Shown: positions 28,563-37,087 of the stretch, in pieces | How positions within the stretch are numbered: the first letter of the stretch is position 1 | Layout: the number at the start of each line of letters is the position of its first letter | Assembly (NCBI GenBank): GCA_002478765.1 | Contig: DLQO01000039.1 | Span: forward strand, 1 to 46,016 | Direction: 5' to 3' | Source: Flavobacteriales bacterium UBA7430 | GTDB taxonomy: Bacteria; Bacteroidota; Bacteroidia; Flavobacteriales; UBA7430 | DNA: 46,016 nucleotides | The notes under the pieces: model-generated | The model's database searches: none | What the model was told of the DNA's origin: nothing | Seen by the model: the letters and a program-made list of their open reading frames with translations, nothing else | Translations under genes and position numbers: made by a program

Positions 28563-29495
28563 ATGAAGAAGATTGCAATATTATTTTTCGTTGTACTGAG
28601 TGGGCTTTTAAAAGCTCAACAAGACCCTCAGTTTTCGTTAAATATGTTTAACATATACTCAGTAAATCCCGCTTTTTCGGGAAGTTATGATCAATTTAAC
28701 GCTTTGGCTATTCAACGTAGCCAATGGGTTGGTTTTGATGGTGCTCCTGTGACTCAACACTTAAGTGTGGAGTCACCAGTTTACTTTTTGCATGGGGGTG
28801 TAGGTTTGAGCTTGCTCAATGATAAGATAGGACAAGAATACACCAAGCAGATAAGCCTTTCGTATGCATATCAAACAAAGATTTCAAGACACTCGGAGTT
28901 GGGTTTAGGTCTTAACTTTGGATTCGTTAATTTAGGTGTGGATGGAGATTGGATTGCTCCAGATGGTACAAACGGAAGTAATGATAATTTGATACCCAAA
29001 ACGGCTTCCAATGATGTGATTCCAGATTTAGGATTCGGTTTGTATTACAGGAAGAAAGCATTGTATGTGGGGTATTCAATCACGCATCTGAATCAAGCGA
29101 AAGCCGTTTATGATGATGCCGCTGTAGATTTTAAATTGAGAAGACATCATTATTTGATTTTAGGTTGGGAGTATGATGTAAGAAGCGATTTAGTTCTTCA
29201 CCCATCCTTATATGTAAAAACAGATCAGGTTTCTACTCAAATGGATTTCAACTTGAATGCAAAGTACGGAGATCACCTTTGGGGAGGAATGACCTATAGA
29301 TTAGACGACGCTTTAGTCCTTATAGCAGGTTACAACATTAACGAAAACCTAAAGTTTGGCTATGCGTATGATATAACCACTTCAGATTTAAAATCTGAAT
29401 CGAGTGGTTCACATGAAATTTTATTACGATATTCGTTCAAAATGCGCCCCCCTGGTAAGTTACCAACGCATTATCGAAATATCCGATATAATTAA
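28563..29495 (+). CDS. PorP/SprF family type IX secretion system membrane protein
   Basis: From ATG 28563 it encodes 310 residues with a signal peptide (KKIAILFFVVLSGLLKA, cut before QQDP) and the hallmark QDPQFSLNMFNIYSVNPAFSG start of the PorP/SprF family. The rest alternates beta strands as in an outer membrane barrel and ends KMRPPGKLPTHYRNIRYN. These proteins partner with the type IX machinery and with specific secreted adhesins or act as PorV-like shuttles. It lies 39 bases upstream of gldK, matching the porP-K-L-M-N order. The 150 bases before it are A/T-rich with no certain promoter; TATCTTTA at 28516 is a weak candidate. Confidence 0.93.
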   Translation: MKKIAILFFVVLSGLLKAQQDPQFSLNMFNIYSVNPAFSGSYDQFNALAIQRSQWVGFDGAPVTQHLSVESPVYFLHGGVGLSLLNDKIGQEYTKQISLSYAYQTKISRHSELGLGLNFGFVNLGVDGDWIAPDGTNGSNDNLIPKTASNDVIPDLGFGLYYRKKALYVGYSITHLNQAKAVYDDAAVDFKLRRHHYLILGWEYDVRSDLVLHPSLYVKTDQVSTQMDFNLNAKYGDHLWGGMTYRLDDALVLIAGYNINENLKFGYAYDITTSDLKSESSGSHEILLRYSFKMRPPGKLPTHYRNIRYN

Positions 29496-29534
29496 TTGGA
29501 ATTACTTGTTTGTAAATTGCAGAAAACAACAAAA

Positions 29535-30860
29535 ATGAGAAAGATACTTTTACTTGGAGTTATAGCAGCAACTGTTTTTAGCAGTTGCAGTACTTCATCG
29601 AGAGGTGAATTAGTTGGTGTACAAGAACTGTCAGAATTCTACCCCACTGATCCCTATGGAATGGTGAAAATCGCAAGAGGAACATTTACTATGGGTGCCA
29701 ATGATGGTGACGTGCCTTACGCACATACCACTCCAAAAAAATTGGTAACGATGCACTCTTTTTACATGGACCAAACGGAAATCACAAACAACGAGTACCG
29801 TCAGTTCGTTCATTGGGTGAGAGACTCCATTGCCAGAACACTCCTTGCGGAAGCTATGGTTGAAGGATACGAGTATGTTGAAGAAACGCCTGAAGGAGAG
29901 TTTTTGGAAAATCCTTATTTAAATTGGGAAACTGCAATTGAATGGCAAGGTAATGAAGAGCTTGAGCTTACCTTAGAGGAGTTGTATTTGCCTTTGGAGG
30001 AACGCATCATGGGTAACAAAGAGTATGACTCCAGGTCATGGAGTTACAAATATTCATGGGTAGATAAATCTCCAGCCGCTCAGAGAGAAAATCGTTTTGA
30101 CCCAGAAACCAACACGTACCGTGAAGGATTTTCTCGTCAAAATTTAGTGCATCAAGCAGAGGTTCTTGTTTATCCAGATACGCTTGCTTGGGCGCATGAC
30201 TTCTCGTACACTTTTAACGAGCCAATGTTCAATACTTATTTCTGGCACCCCGCTTACGGAGAGTATCCTGTTGTTGGAGTGAATTGGGAACAAGCTACAG
30301 CTTTCTGTAACTGGAGAACCAGCATACGAATGAAACAATTGAGCGCGTACCAACAGAAGTATGAAACAGAATTCCGTCTTCCTACAGAAGCAGAATGGGA
30401 ATATGCAGCTCGAGGAGGTAAAGAACATTCTATTTACCCGTGGGGAGGCCCTTACTCGAGAAATAGCAAAGGGTGCTTTTTGGCCAACTTCAAGCCTCTT
30501 AGAGGGGATTACCTCGCTGATGGTTATGCATTTACATCTCCCGCTGAGTCCTACTCAAGAAACGACTACGATTTGTTCAATATGTCGGGTAACGTTTCGG
30601 AATGGACGTCGACACCATTTGAGCCAACAGCCTCTATGTTTGTTGCAGACATGAATCCTTTCTACACCTATGATGCTGATGAGAATGCTCATCCAATGCT
30701 GAAGCGAAAGGTCGTAAAGGGTGGTTCATGGAAAGACGTAGGCGCATTTTTACAAGTCGCAGCTAGAGATTATGAATATCAAGATACGGCTAAGTGTTAC
30801 ATCGGGTTCCGATGTGTGAAAACTTATGCAGGAGTAGAAACTGTTGACTTCGGTTATTAA
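29535..30860 (+). CDS. gldK: Gliding motility/type IX secretion lipoprotein GldK (PorK)
   Basis: From ATG 29535, 441 residues. A lipoprotein signal (RKILLLGVIAATVFSSC) places lipid on Cys18. The body is a formylglycine-generating-enzyme (sulfatase-modifying factor) fold: MVKIARGTFTMGAN, DQTEITNNEYRQFV, RLPTEAEWEYAARGG, NMSGNVSEW, VVKGGSWKD and IGFRCVKT. GldK with GldN forms the periplasmic ring attached to the outer membrane. The fold is used structurally, not for sulfatase activation. A TTG at 29496 keeps the frame open upstream but lacks a signal. Confidence 0.97.
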   Translation: MRKILLLGVIAATVFSSCSTSSRGELVGVQELSEFYPTDPYGMVKIARGTFTMGANDGDVPYAHTTPKKLVTMHSFYMDQTEITNNEYRQFVHWVRDSIARTLLAEAMVEGYEYVEETPEGEFLENPYLNWETAIEWQGNEELELTLEELYLPLEERIMGNKEYDSRSWSYKYSWVDKSPAAQRENRFDPETNTYREGFSRQNLVHQAEVLVYPDTLAWAHDFSYTFNEPMFNTYFWHPAYGEYPVVGVNWEQATAFCNWRTSIRMKQLSAYQQKYETEFRLPTEAEWEYAARGGKEHSIYPWGGPYSRNSKGCFLANFKPLRGDYLADGYAFTSPAESYSRNDYDLFNMSGNVSEWTSTPFEPTASMFVADMNPFYTYDADENAHPMLKRKVVKGGSWKDVGAFLQVAARDYEYQDTAKCYIGFRCVKTYAGVETVDFGY

Positions 30861-30882
30861 TCGGCAAAAAACTTTTTAGGTT

Positions 30883-31518
30883 ATGATGAAATTTTTTGAA
30901 AGCAAGCGAGGTAAAGACATCATGTCTAAGCTCTATGGATGGGGAGCATCGGTTGTAATATTGGGTGCCATGTTTAAAATCTTACACTGGGACGGTGCCG
31001 ATTTGATGCTTACCATTGGATTGACCACGGAAGCTTTAATATTCTTTGTTTCCGGTTTTGAGAAGCCACACAGTGAATATGATTGGTCTCTCGTATACCC
31101 ACAGCTAAACGGAAAGAAAGCTGCACCCGAAAGCCCCGTTGAGGAGCTTGATCAGATGCTTGAAAACGCAAATGTAGACCAAGAATTAATTCAAAGTTTA
31201 GGAGAAGGCCTGAAGAAGGTAAGTGATGCCGCAAACGGATTGGGATCAGTAGCTGATATTGCTTCAAGTACAAACGATTACAGCAGCCAGGTTTCTGCCG
31301 CAGCTAAAAACCTTGAAAGCATCAATTCTTTGTACGAAGCACAAATAGCATCTACAACGGAGCAAACTGAGGCAACTCGCCAAATGGCCGAGAATATGAA
31401 TTACTCCTTAAGTGATGCCCAACAAATGCAAGAAGAGTTGGCTCAACTGAGAGAGAATTTGAATGCATTGAATGGTGTTTATGGAAACATGCTTAGTGCC
31501 ATGAATTCCAATAAATAA
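30883..31518 (+). CDS. gldL: Type IX secretion motor protein GldL (PorL)
   Basis: A 211-residue inner membrane protein. Two membrane helices lie at about residues 18-36 (YGWGASVVILGAMFKILHW) and 42-58 (LTIGLTTEALIFFVSGF, ending FEKP). The glutamate in the second helix (TEALIFF) corresponds to the position linked to proton flow in GldL. The remaining cytoplasmic part is helical and coiled-coil-like (AENMNYSLSDAQQMQEELAQ). GldL and GldM form the proton-driven rotary motor of gliding and secretion. ATG 30883 (or 30886) gives the conserved start. Confidence 0.96.
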   Translation: MMKFFESKRGKDIMSKLYGWGASVVILGAMFKILHWDGADLMLTIGLTTEALIFFVSGFEKPHSEYDWSLVYPQLNGKKAAPESPVEELDQMLENANVDQELIQSLGEGLKKVSDAANGLGSVADIASSTNDYSSQVSAAAKNLESINSLYEAQIASTTEQTEATRQMAENMNYSLSDAQQMQEELAQLRENLNALNGVYGNMLSAMNSNK

Positions 31519-31542
31519 TTATAACACTTAAAACAACGATTA

Positions 31543-33111
31543 ATGGCTTCAGGAAAAGCTTCACCAAGGCAGAAAATGATCAACATGATGTATCTCGTGC
31601 TGACTGCCTTATTGGCTCTAAACATCTCCAAAGACATGTTGAAAGCTTTTGCAAAGGTTAACGACTCTTTGAAAGCCAATCTTGAGAACATCAACCAACA
31701 GTCTGATGTGCTTTACGCTCAATTTGAAGAAAGTGCATCCAATTTCCCAGAGAAGGTAGGTGTTCAATTTGATCTCGCCCAAGATGTGCAGTCGAAGGCC
31801 GATGAGTTGAATCTTTACATTCGTAATCTTTCAGATTTATTGATTGAAAATACCGGAGGGTATAAAGAAGGAACAGAGGATCCCAAAGGAGCGGATAACA
31901 AATCAAAGGTGTCAAACTTAATGCTTATGAAACCCGACCTGATGGGGCAGGAGCTTCGTAATAAAATAAACGATTACAGAGATTTCTTACTGAGACTTGA
32001 CGTTGTTCAGCGTGACGAAGAGCTCAAGAATGTCATTGCTTCTAATTTTGATACACAAGACGTCCTTAAAGATGAGATTATGGTTCCTTGGGAAGTAGGA
32101 ACGTTTAATAATGTTCCGCTCATAGCAGTTTTAACATTTTTATCGCAATATCAAGTCGATGCCACTACCGTAGAGTCAAAAATTGTAGAGTCCTTATATG
32201 CAAGTGTTTCTGCTGATGATATGAAATTTACTACGGTGATACCGCAAGTTATTTCGTCAAAAAATTACATCATGCAAGGCGATAGCTTCAGAGCTGAAAT
32301 TTATTTAGCAGCCTTTGATTCTACACAATCTCCTGAAGTTTTGGTGACCAACCGATTTAATCCAGACGGCTCTCCTAATTTTACAATGTCTGATACCATA
32401 GGAGTTTCCAATTTAGGCGTAGGTCAATACAACGTTGTAGCAAAAGGATTAGGTACTCAGAAACGCGCTGCAAGAATTTTATTGACCACTGAAAAAGGTG
32501 TCATCCCTTACGATGAGGTTTTTGAATACCAAGTAGCTCAGCCTATGGCTATAGTTTCTCCAACAAAAATGAATGTTTTTTACAAAGGTGTTCCAAACCC
32601 TATTGATGTATCGGCTCCCGGATTTTCTCCAGAAGATTTACAGGTGTCTGGATCCAATGTAACCCTTAAAAAAATTAAGCCCGGCCAGTACGAAGCTATT
32701 GTTGCAAAAAAAGCAAGGGGTGAAGCTAAAATCACGGTCAAGGCCAACGGCAGGAATGTTGGTAGTCCGATGAAATTCAGATTGAAAAGAATTCCTTCTC
32801 CAACAGCAAGTATCAATGGAAAGAAAGAGGGTACTATGTCTAAAGGTAAATTGAGTAAAGCTCAAGGTATTTTAGCCTCATTGCCAAATTTCCCATTTGA
32901 CTTGAAGTACAAAGTAGAGTCCTATGATGTTCGTCTTAAGGATGGAGAGTATACAAAGACGATTAAAGTTAAAGGAAACAAGTTTACCCCTGAGGTAAAA
33001 GAGAAAATCATAAAACTAAAACCAGGTTCTGACATCTCGTTTACAAACATCAAAGCCAAAGGGCCTGATGGACGTAAACAATGTGGAGCCATAGTGTTAA
33101 CAGTACAGTAA
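31543..33111 (+). CDS. gldM: Type IX secretion motor protein GldM (PorM)
   Basis: A 522-residue protein with one membrane helix near residues 14-31 (NMMYLVLTALLALNIS) after the conserved start ASGKASPRQKMIN. A long periplasmic region follows, helical first (about 40-210) and then beta-rich, ending in Ig-like domains, as in the four-domain GldM/PorM shaft. The dimer crosses the periplasm and couples the GldL motor to the GldK/GldN ring. It lies 24 bases after gldL and 18 before gldN, with typical length. Confidence 0.97.
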   Translation: MASGKASPRQKMINMMYLVLTALLALNISKDMLKAFAKVNDSLKANLENINQQSDVLYAQFEESASNFPEKVGVQFDLAQDVQSKADELNLYIRNLSDLLIENTGGYKEGTEDPKGADNKSKVSNLMLMKPDLMGQELRNKINDYRDFLLRLDVVQRDEELKNVIASNFDTQDVLKDEIMVPWEVGTFNNVPLIAVLTFLSQYQVDATTVESKIVESLYASVSADDMKFTTVIPQVISSKNYIMQGDSFRAEIYLAAFDSTQSPEVLVTNRFNPDGSPNFTMSDTIGVSNLGVGQYNVVAKGLGTQKRAARILLTTEKGVIPYDEVFEYQVAQPMAIVSPTKMNVFYKGVPNPIDVSAPGFSPEDLQVSGSNVTLKKIKPGQYEAIVAKKARGEAKITVKANGRNVGSPMKFRLKRIPSPTASINGKKEGTMSKGKLSKAQGILASLPNFPFDLKYKVESYDVRLKDGEYTKTIKVKGNKFTPEVKEKIIKLKPGSDISFTNIKAKGPDGRKQCGAIVLTVQ

Positions 33112-33129
33112 TTTAAAGAAACAGCGATC

Positions 33130-34008
33130 ATGAAAATCTTAAAGGTTGCCCTAACAGGATTAGCTATTTTAGCAAGCTCTACAATGTTTGCCCAAACCAA
33201 TGTTTTGGACTACAACACCAAACCCACAAACTTGGATGGCCATGCTTATGTTAAGCATCATAACTATGAAAACAGAGTATTGGAATACCCTTTTGTTCGA
33301 GAGGATGATATTCTTTGGTCTAAAACATACATACAAAGAATAGATCTTAGACAAAGAAAAAATCACCCCATGTATTTCCCACAATACCCGGTTAAGCTTG
33401 GAGGTGGTAAAGTGCGTATGAACATGACCGACAATTTGTTTCAGGCCGTATTGGATGATCAATCGATTACCGCTTATGAAGATGAATACTTCGATGAAGT
33501 TAAATCAGTAGAGTCGATTAACAAACTATTGTTTTCTATCGATACTGTTGAATACGAAGACATCGACAGCGGAGAACTTATCAGTGAATTGGATACCGTT
33601 CGTGTAGAAAGTAAGGATGTAAAAGAATTCTTAATTATCGAAGATCGATTCTTTGACAAAAAGAGATCTGCTATCGACGTACGTATTCTTGGGATCTGCC
33701 CCGTAGCAGAAATCATGAATAAGGAAACGTATGAAATGGAGAAGGTGAAGTTGTTTTGGGTGTGGCTGCCTGAAGCTCGTCAGATGCTTGCAAATGCTTC
33801 TGTATACAATACAAGCAACAATGCAGAGCGCATGACTTACGATGAGTTTTTGCAAAAACGCTTGTTTGCTTCGATCATTACCAAAGAAACAAACATGTAT
33901 GACCGTTCCATTTTTGAGTACAAGAAAGATAGAATGCAACAGCTTTTAGAAGCCGATCGCATCAAGAACGACATACGTAACATGGAAAGTGACCTTTGGG
34001 AATACTAA
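33130..34008 (+). CDS. gldN: Type IX secretion ring protein GldN (PorN)
   Basis: A 292-residue periplasmic protein with a signal peptide (KILKVALTGLAILASSTMFA before QTNV). Typical GldN stretches are REDDILWSKTYIQRIDLR, FLIIEDRFFDKKRS, VRILGICPV and FVLPEARQML-like WVWLPEARQML. It binds GldK in the outer membrane-associated ring. Last gene of the porP/sprF-gldK-L-M-N operon, which ends at a compact terminator 24 bases downstream. Confidence 0.96.
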   Translation: MKILKVALTGLAILASSTMFAQTNVLDYNTKPTNLDGHAYVKHHNYENRVLEYPFVREDDILWSKTYIQRIDLRQRKNHPMYFPQYPVKLGGGKVRMNMTDNLFQAVLDDQSITAYEDEYFDEVKSVESINKLLFSIDTVEYEDIDSGELISELDTVRVESKDVKEFLIIEDRFFDKKRSAIDVRILGICPVAEIMNKETYEMEKVKLFWVWLPEARQMLANASVYNTSNNAERMTYDEFLQKRLFASIITKETNMYDRSIFEYKKDRMQQLLEADRIKNDIRNMESDLWEY

Positions 34009-34031
34009 CCCGAAGTCAACGTAAAAATATG

Positions 34032-34054
34032 AAGCTCCCTTTGGGAGCTTTTTT
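34032..34054 (+). terminator. Terminator of the gldKLMN operon
   Basis: AAGCTCCC and GGGAGCTT form an 8-bp stem with a TTT loop followed by T. It ends three bases before the ATG of the next gene, so it also occupies that gene's leader. Confidence 0.85.
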
Positions 34055-34057
34055 CTT

Positions 34058-35119
34058 ATGAAAAAGTTTGATTACATCATTGTAGGGCAAGGTCTAGCAG
34101 GAACCGTATTGGCCTTTCAATTGACGCAAATGGGTAAACGCGTTTTTGTCATCGATAAGTTTAGGTCATCCACTTCATCAAAAGTTGCTTTTGGGGCATA
34201 CAATCCTATGGTGCTTAAACGTTTTACAGCCTGTTGGAAAGTCGAAGAACAATTGCCACCCCTGTACCAATTCATCAAAAGTTTTGAGGAAACATTTGAC
34301 ACAGGGATTCATACGCCACTCCAACTTTGGCGAAAGTTTCATTCCGTTCAAGAGCAAAATTTATGGTTGGAGAAGTCAGAAAAGCCGAGATTGCGTGCTT
34401 TTATGAATACGACATTCAAGTCGAATGACTCTGAGGAAATTTCTGCAGATTTCGGTTTCGGTGAAGTAAAGCATTCTGGACGGGTAGATCTCAAAAAAAT
34501 GATTTCAATTTTCAGAACCCATTTGGATGCTGGCGGTTCTCTTTTAAACGAAGCCTTTGATTATTCAGCTATGGAGGTTTCAGAAAAGTACATCCGTTAC
34601 CAATCTGTTGAGGCCGAAAAAATTGTTTTCTGTGAAGGCCATCGCCTCACCCAGAATCCTTATTTTGATTACTTGCCCTTAATGCGAACCAAGGGAGAAC
34701 TGTTGACGGTTAAGTTGAAAGGTTTTCAAGCGAAACAGCTACTGAAAAGTAGTATATCTCTTCTCCCTTTAGGCGCTGAGGAATATAAGCTTGGCGCCAC
34801 ATTTAACTGGGATGATAAAGACGAGGTTTGTACGGAAGAAGCTAAACAAGAACTGTTGTCTAAGTTAAACGATTTGGTAAACATTAGCCCTGAGCTCATC
34901 AACCATGAGGCGGGATTACGACCTACCGTAAAGGACCGACGTGCTCTTTTAGGAGCACATCCTTCTCATGACAATGTTTTGGTGTTTAATGGTCTTGGAA
35001 CACGTGGATTGTTAATTTCTCCCTACTTATCTTTGCAACTGATTGATTTTATGGAAAAAGGAAAAATGATAGAACCAGAAGTAGATATTAAACGTTACGA
35101 AAACGAAATGAAATGCTAG
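34058..35119 (+). CDS. FAD-dependent oxidoreductase (DAO/glycine oxidase-like)
   Basis: A 353-residue flavoprotein. The N-terminus YIIVGQGLAGTVLAFQL is the dinucleotide-binding loop (G-x-G-x-x-G), followed by the acidic end of strand 2 (FVIDKF). The C-terminal NHEAGLRPTVKDRRALLG and LVFNGLGTRGLLISPYLS match the second FAD-binding part of the D-amino-acid oxidase family. No signal peptide. Substrate unknown. ATG 34058 lies three bases after the gldN terminator, leaving no room for a normal promoter or leader, so expression may depend on read-through. It overlaps the next gene by seven bases. Confidence 0.87.
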   Translation: MKKFDYIIVGQGLAGTVLAFQLTQMGKRVFVIDKFRSSTSSKVAFGAYNPMVLKRFTACWKVEEQLPPLYQFIKSFEETFDTGIHTPLQLWRKFHSVQEQNLWLEKSEKPRLRAFMNTTFKSNDSEEISADFGFGEVKHSGRVDLKKMISIFRTHLDAGGSLLNEAFDYSAMEVSEKYIRYQSVEAEKIVFCEGHRLTQNPYFDYLPLMRTKGELLTVKLKGFQAKQLLKSSISLLPLGAEEYKLGATFNWDDKDEVCTEEAKQELLSKLNDLVNISPELINHEAGLRPTVKDRRALLGAHPSHDNVLVFNGLGTRGLLISPYLSLQLIDFMEKGKMIEPEVDIKRYENEMKC

Positions 35120-37044
35120 CAATTCAGGACATAGGTGTGCAGTTTGGGGGTGAAGTGTTGTTTGCCGAAATGAGTTTTATGGTCAATAAAGGAGACCGTA
35201 TTGGTCTGGTTGGTAAAAATGGGGCAGGAAAATCGACCTTGTTGAAAATAATCCATTCCAACAAGGGGTTTGATACCGGTTCCGTCAACCTTCAAAAAGA
35301 AATGAGGGTGGGTTACCTGTCTCAGGACATAGATTTTGTTAAAGGTAACACCGTTCTTGAAGAAGCTGAGAAGGCCTTTGAGCGAATTAAAGAGGTTCAA
35401 AAGCAACTCGAATTCTTTCAACAAGAGCTCATAAGTAGAACCGATTATGAATCGGAGGAATACCTCGAGATTATCAATAAGTGTAGTGAGTTAGAACACG
35501 AATTAAACGTAATTGGTGGTTATACGTTTCATGCGCATATTGAAAAAGTACTCTTTGGTTTGGGCTTTAAATCAGAAGATTTAAAGAAACTCACAGACAC
35601 CTTCAGTGGCGGTTGGCGAATGCGTATTGAGTTGGCTAAGGTTTTGCTGAGTAAGCCTGACGTATTACTTTTAGATGAACCGACAAATCACCTGGACATC
35701 GAGTCGATCGTTTGGCTGGAGAACTTTTTAAGAACCTACTCAGGTGCCGTCATTTTGGTTTCGCACGACAGAGCTTTTCTGGATCAGGTAACCAATAGGA
35801 CCATTGAGATTGCTAATCGAAAAGCTTACGATTACAAAGCACCCTATACAAAGTATTTACACTTGCGTCAGGAGCGTTTAGAGCAACAAGTTGCGGTAAA
35901 GAAAAATCAAGATAAAGAGATAAAGCAAACAGAGGAACTGATCGATAAGTTTAGGTACAAAGCCAGCAAAGCTGCCTTTGCCCAAAGTTTGATTAAGAAA
36001 TTGGATCGGATGGATCGTATAGAGGTAGACGCTACCGATCTGAAGAAAATGAATTTTTCGTTTCCGGAGGCGACTTCTCCCGGAAAAGTAATTTTAGAAG
36101 TGGAACAATTGTCGAAATCCTACGGTGAAAAAAAGGTCATTCAACAATTAGATTTACAAATTGATCGGGGCGATCGTTTGGCCTTTGTTGGGCAGAATGG
36201 TCAGGGTAAATCAACCTTGATTAAGTGCATTACGAAAGCAGAATCCCATCAAGGTATCGTAAAGCCAGGCCACAACGTTCAAATGAGTTATTTTGCTCAA
36301 AATCAAGCAGAGTTGTTGGATGCGGAAAAAAGAGTTATTGATGTGATTGAAGAAGTTGCTGACGATACCTTGCGACCCCGATCTAGAGACATGCTGGGCT
36401 CTTTTCTTTTCAGCGGAGACGATGTGGAAAAAAAGGTCAAAGTGCTGTCTGGAGGAGAGCGATCGAGATTGGCGCTTTGCAAGATGCTTTTACAGACATC
36501 AAATTTCTTGATACTCGATGAGCCTACCAATCACTTGGATATTCTTTCCAAAGAAGTCTTAAAGAATGCTCTAAAGGCCTACAAAGGAACTTTGATTCTC
36601 GTTTCTCACGACAGAGATTTTTTGGCGGGACTTTCCACCAAGATTGTGGAGTTTAGAGATGGGTTTATAAAAACCCATTTGGGCGACATCAATGATTATT
36701 TAAGCTTTAGGAAGGCAGAGTCCATGCGCGAGATAGAAAAACGTTCTAAGGTGCCAAAAAAGCCCGTTAAAGTTCAGTTGAGCAAAGAAGATAGAAAGTC
36801 CCTAGAGAAAGAAATAAAAAAAGTGAGCAACCTCCTTTCTAAAGCGGAGCGAAAGATTGATGAATTAGAAAAGTTTATTGCCAACTGTGATTTAGATCTT
36901 GCCGATCCATCGAAAAGTGAATCCTTATTGTCTGACGTGGAATTTTTTAAACTCTATCAGAAGTCCAAGGATGATTTGGACAGTACCATGAATGCCTGGG
37001 AAAAACATCAGACAGAATTGGATGTTTTGTCATCCAAGCGATGA
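35113..37044 (+). CDS. ABC-F family ATP-binding protein
   Basis: A 643-residue soluble tandem ATPase. Walker A motifs are GKNGAGKST (near 34-42) and GQNGQGKST, and signatures are FSGGWRMR and LSGGERSR, each followed by LxLDEPTNHLD. The linker between domains has the positively charged helical arm of ABC-F proteins, and a C-terminal coiled coil (ESLLSD... to the end) resembles Uup. ABC-F proteins act on ribosomes; no transport domain is present. Which subfamily (Uup or EttA-like) cannot be decided by reading, though the C-terminal coiled coil favours Uup. Confidence 0.95.
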   Translation: MLAIQDIGVQFGGEVLFAEMSFMVNKGDRIGLVGKNGAGKSTLLKIIHSNKGFDTGSVNLQKEMRVGYLSQDIDFVKGNTVLEEAEKAFERIKEVQKQLEFFQQELISRTDYESEEYLEIINKCSELEHELNVIGGYTFHAHIEKVLFGLGFKSEDLKKLTDTFSGGWRMRIELAKVLLSKPDVLLLDEPTNHLDIESIVWLENFLRTYSGAVILVSHDRAFLDQVTNRTIEIANRKAYDYKAPYTKYLHLRQERLEQQVAVKKNQDKEIKQTEELIDKFRYKASKAAFAQSLIKKLDRMDRIEVDATDLKKMNFSFPEATSPGKVILEVEQLSKSYGEKKVIQQLDLQIDRGDRLAFVGQNGQGKSTLIKCITKAESHQGIVKPGHNVQMSYFAQNQAELLDAEKRVIDVIEEVADDTLRPRSRDMLGSFLFSGDDVEKKVKVLSGGERSRLALCKMLLQTSNFLILDEPTNHLDILSKEVLKNALKAYKGTLILVSHDRDFLAGLSTKIVEFRDGFIKTHLGDINDYLSFRKAESMREIEKRSKVPKKPVKVQLSKEDRKSLEKEIKKVSNLLSKAERKIDELEKFIANCDLDLADPSKSESLLSDVEFFKLYQKSKDDLDSTMNAWEKHQTELDVLSSKR

Positions 37045-37055
37045 TTGAACCGTAA

Positions 37056-37087
37056 AAAAAAAAGCGCTCATGGAGCGCTTTTTTTTA
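37056..37087. terminator. Bidirectional terminator between convergent genes
   Basis: A run of A, GCGCTC (37064-37069), loop ATG, GAGCGC (37073-37078) and a run of T. Read on either strand it gives a GC-rich hairpin with a U tail, ending the ABC-F transcript and, on the minus strand, the secreted protein whose stop lies at 37085-37087. Confidence 0.9.
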
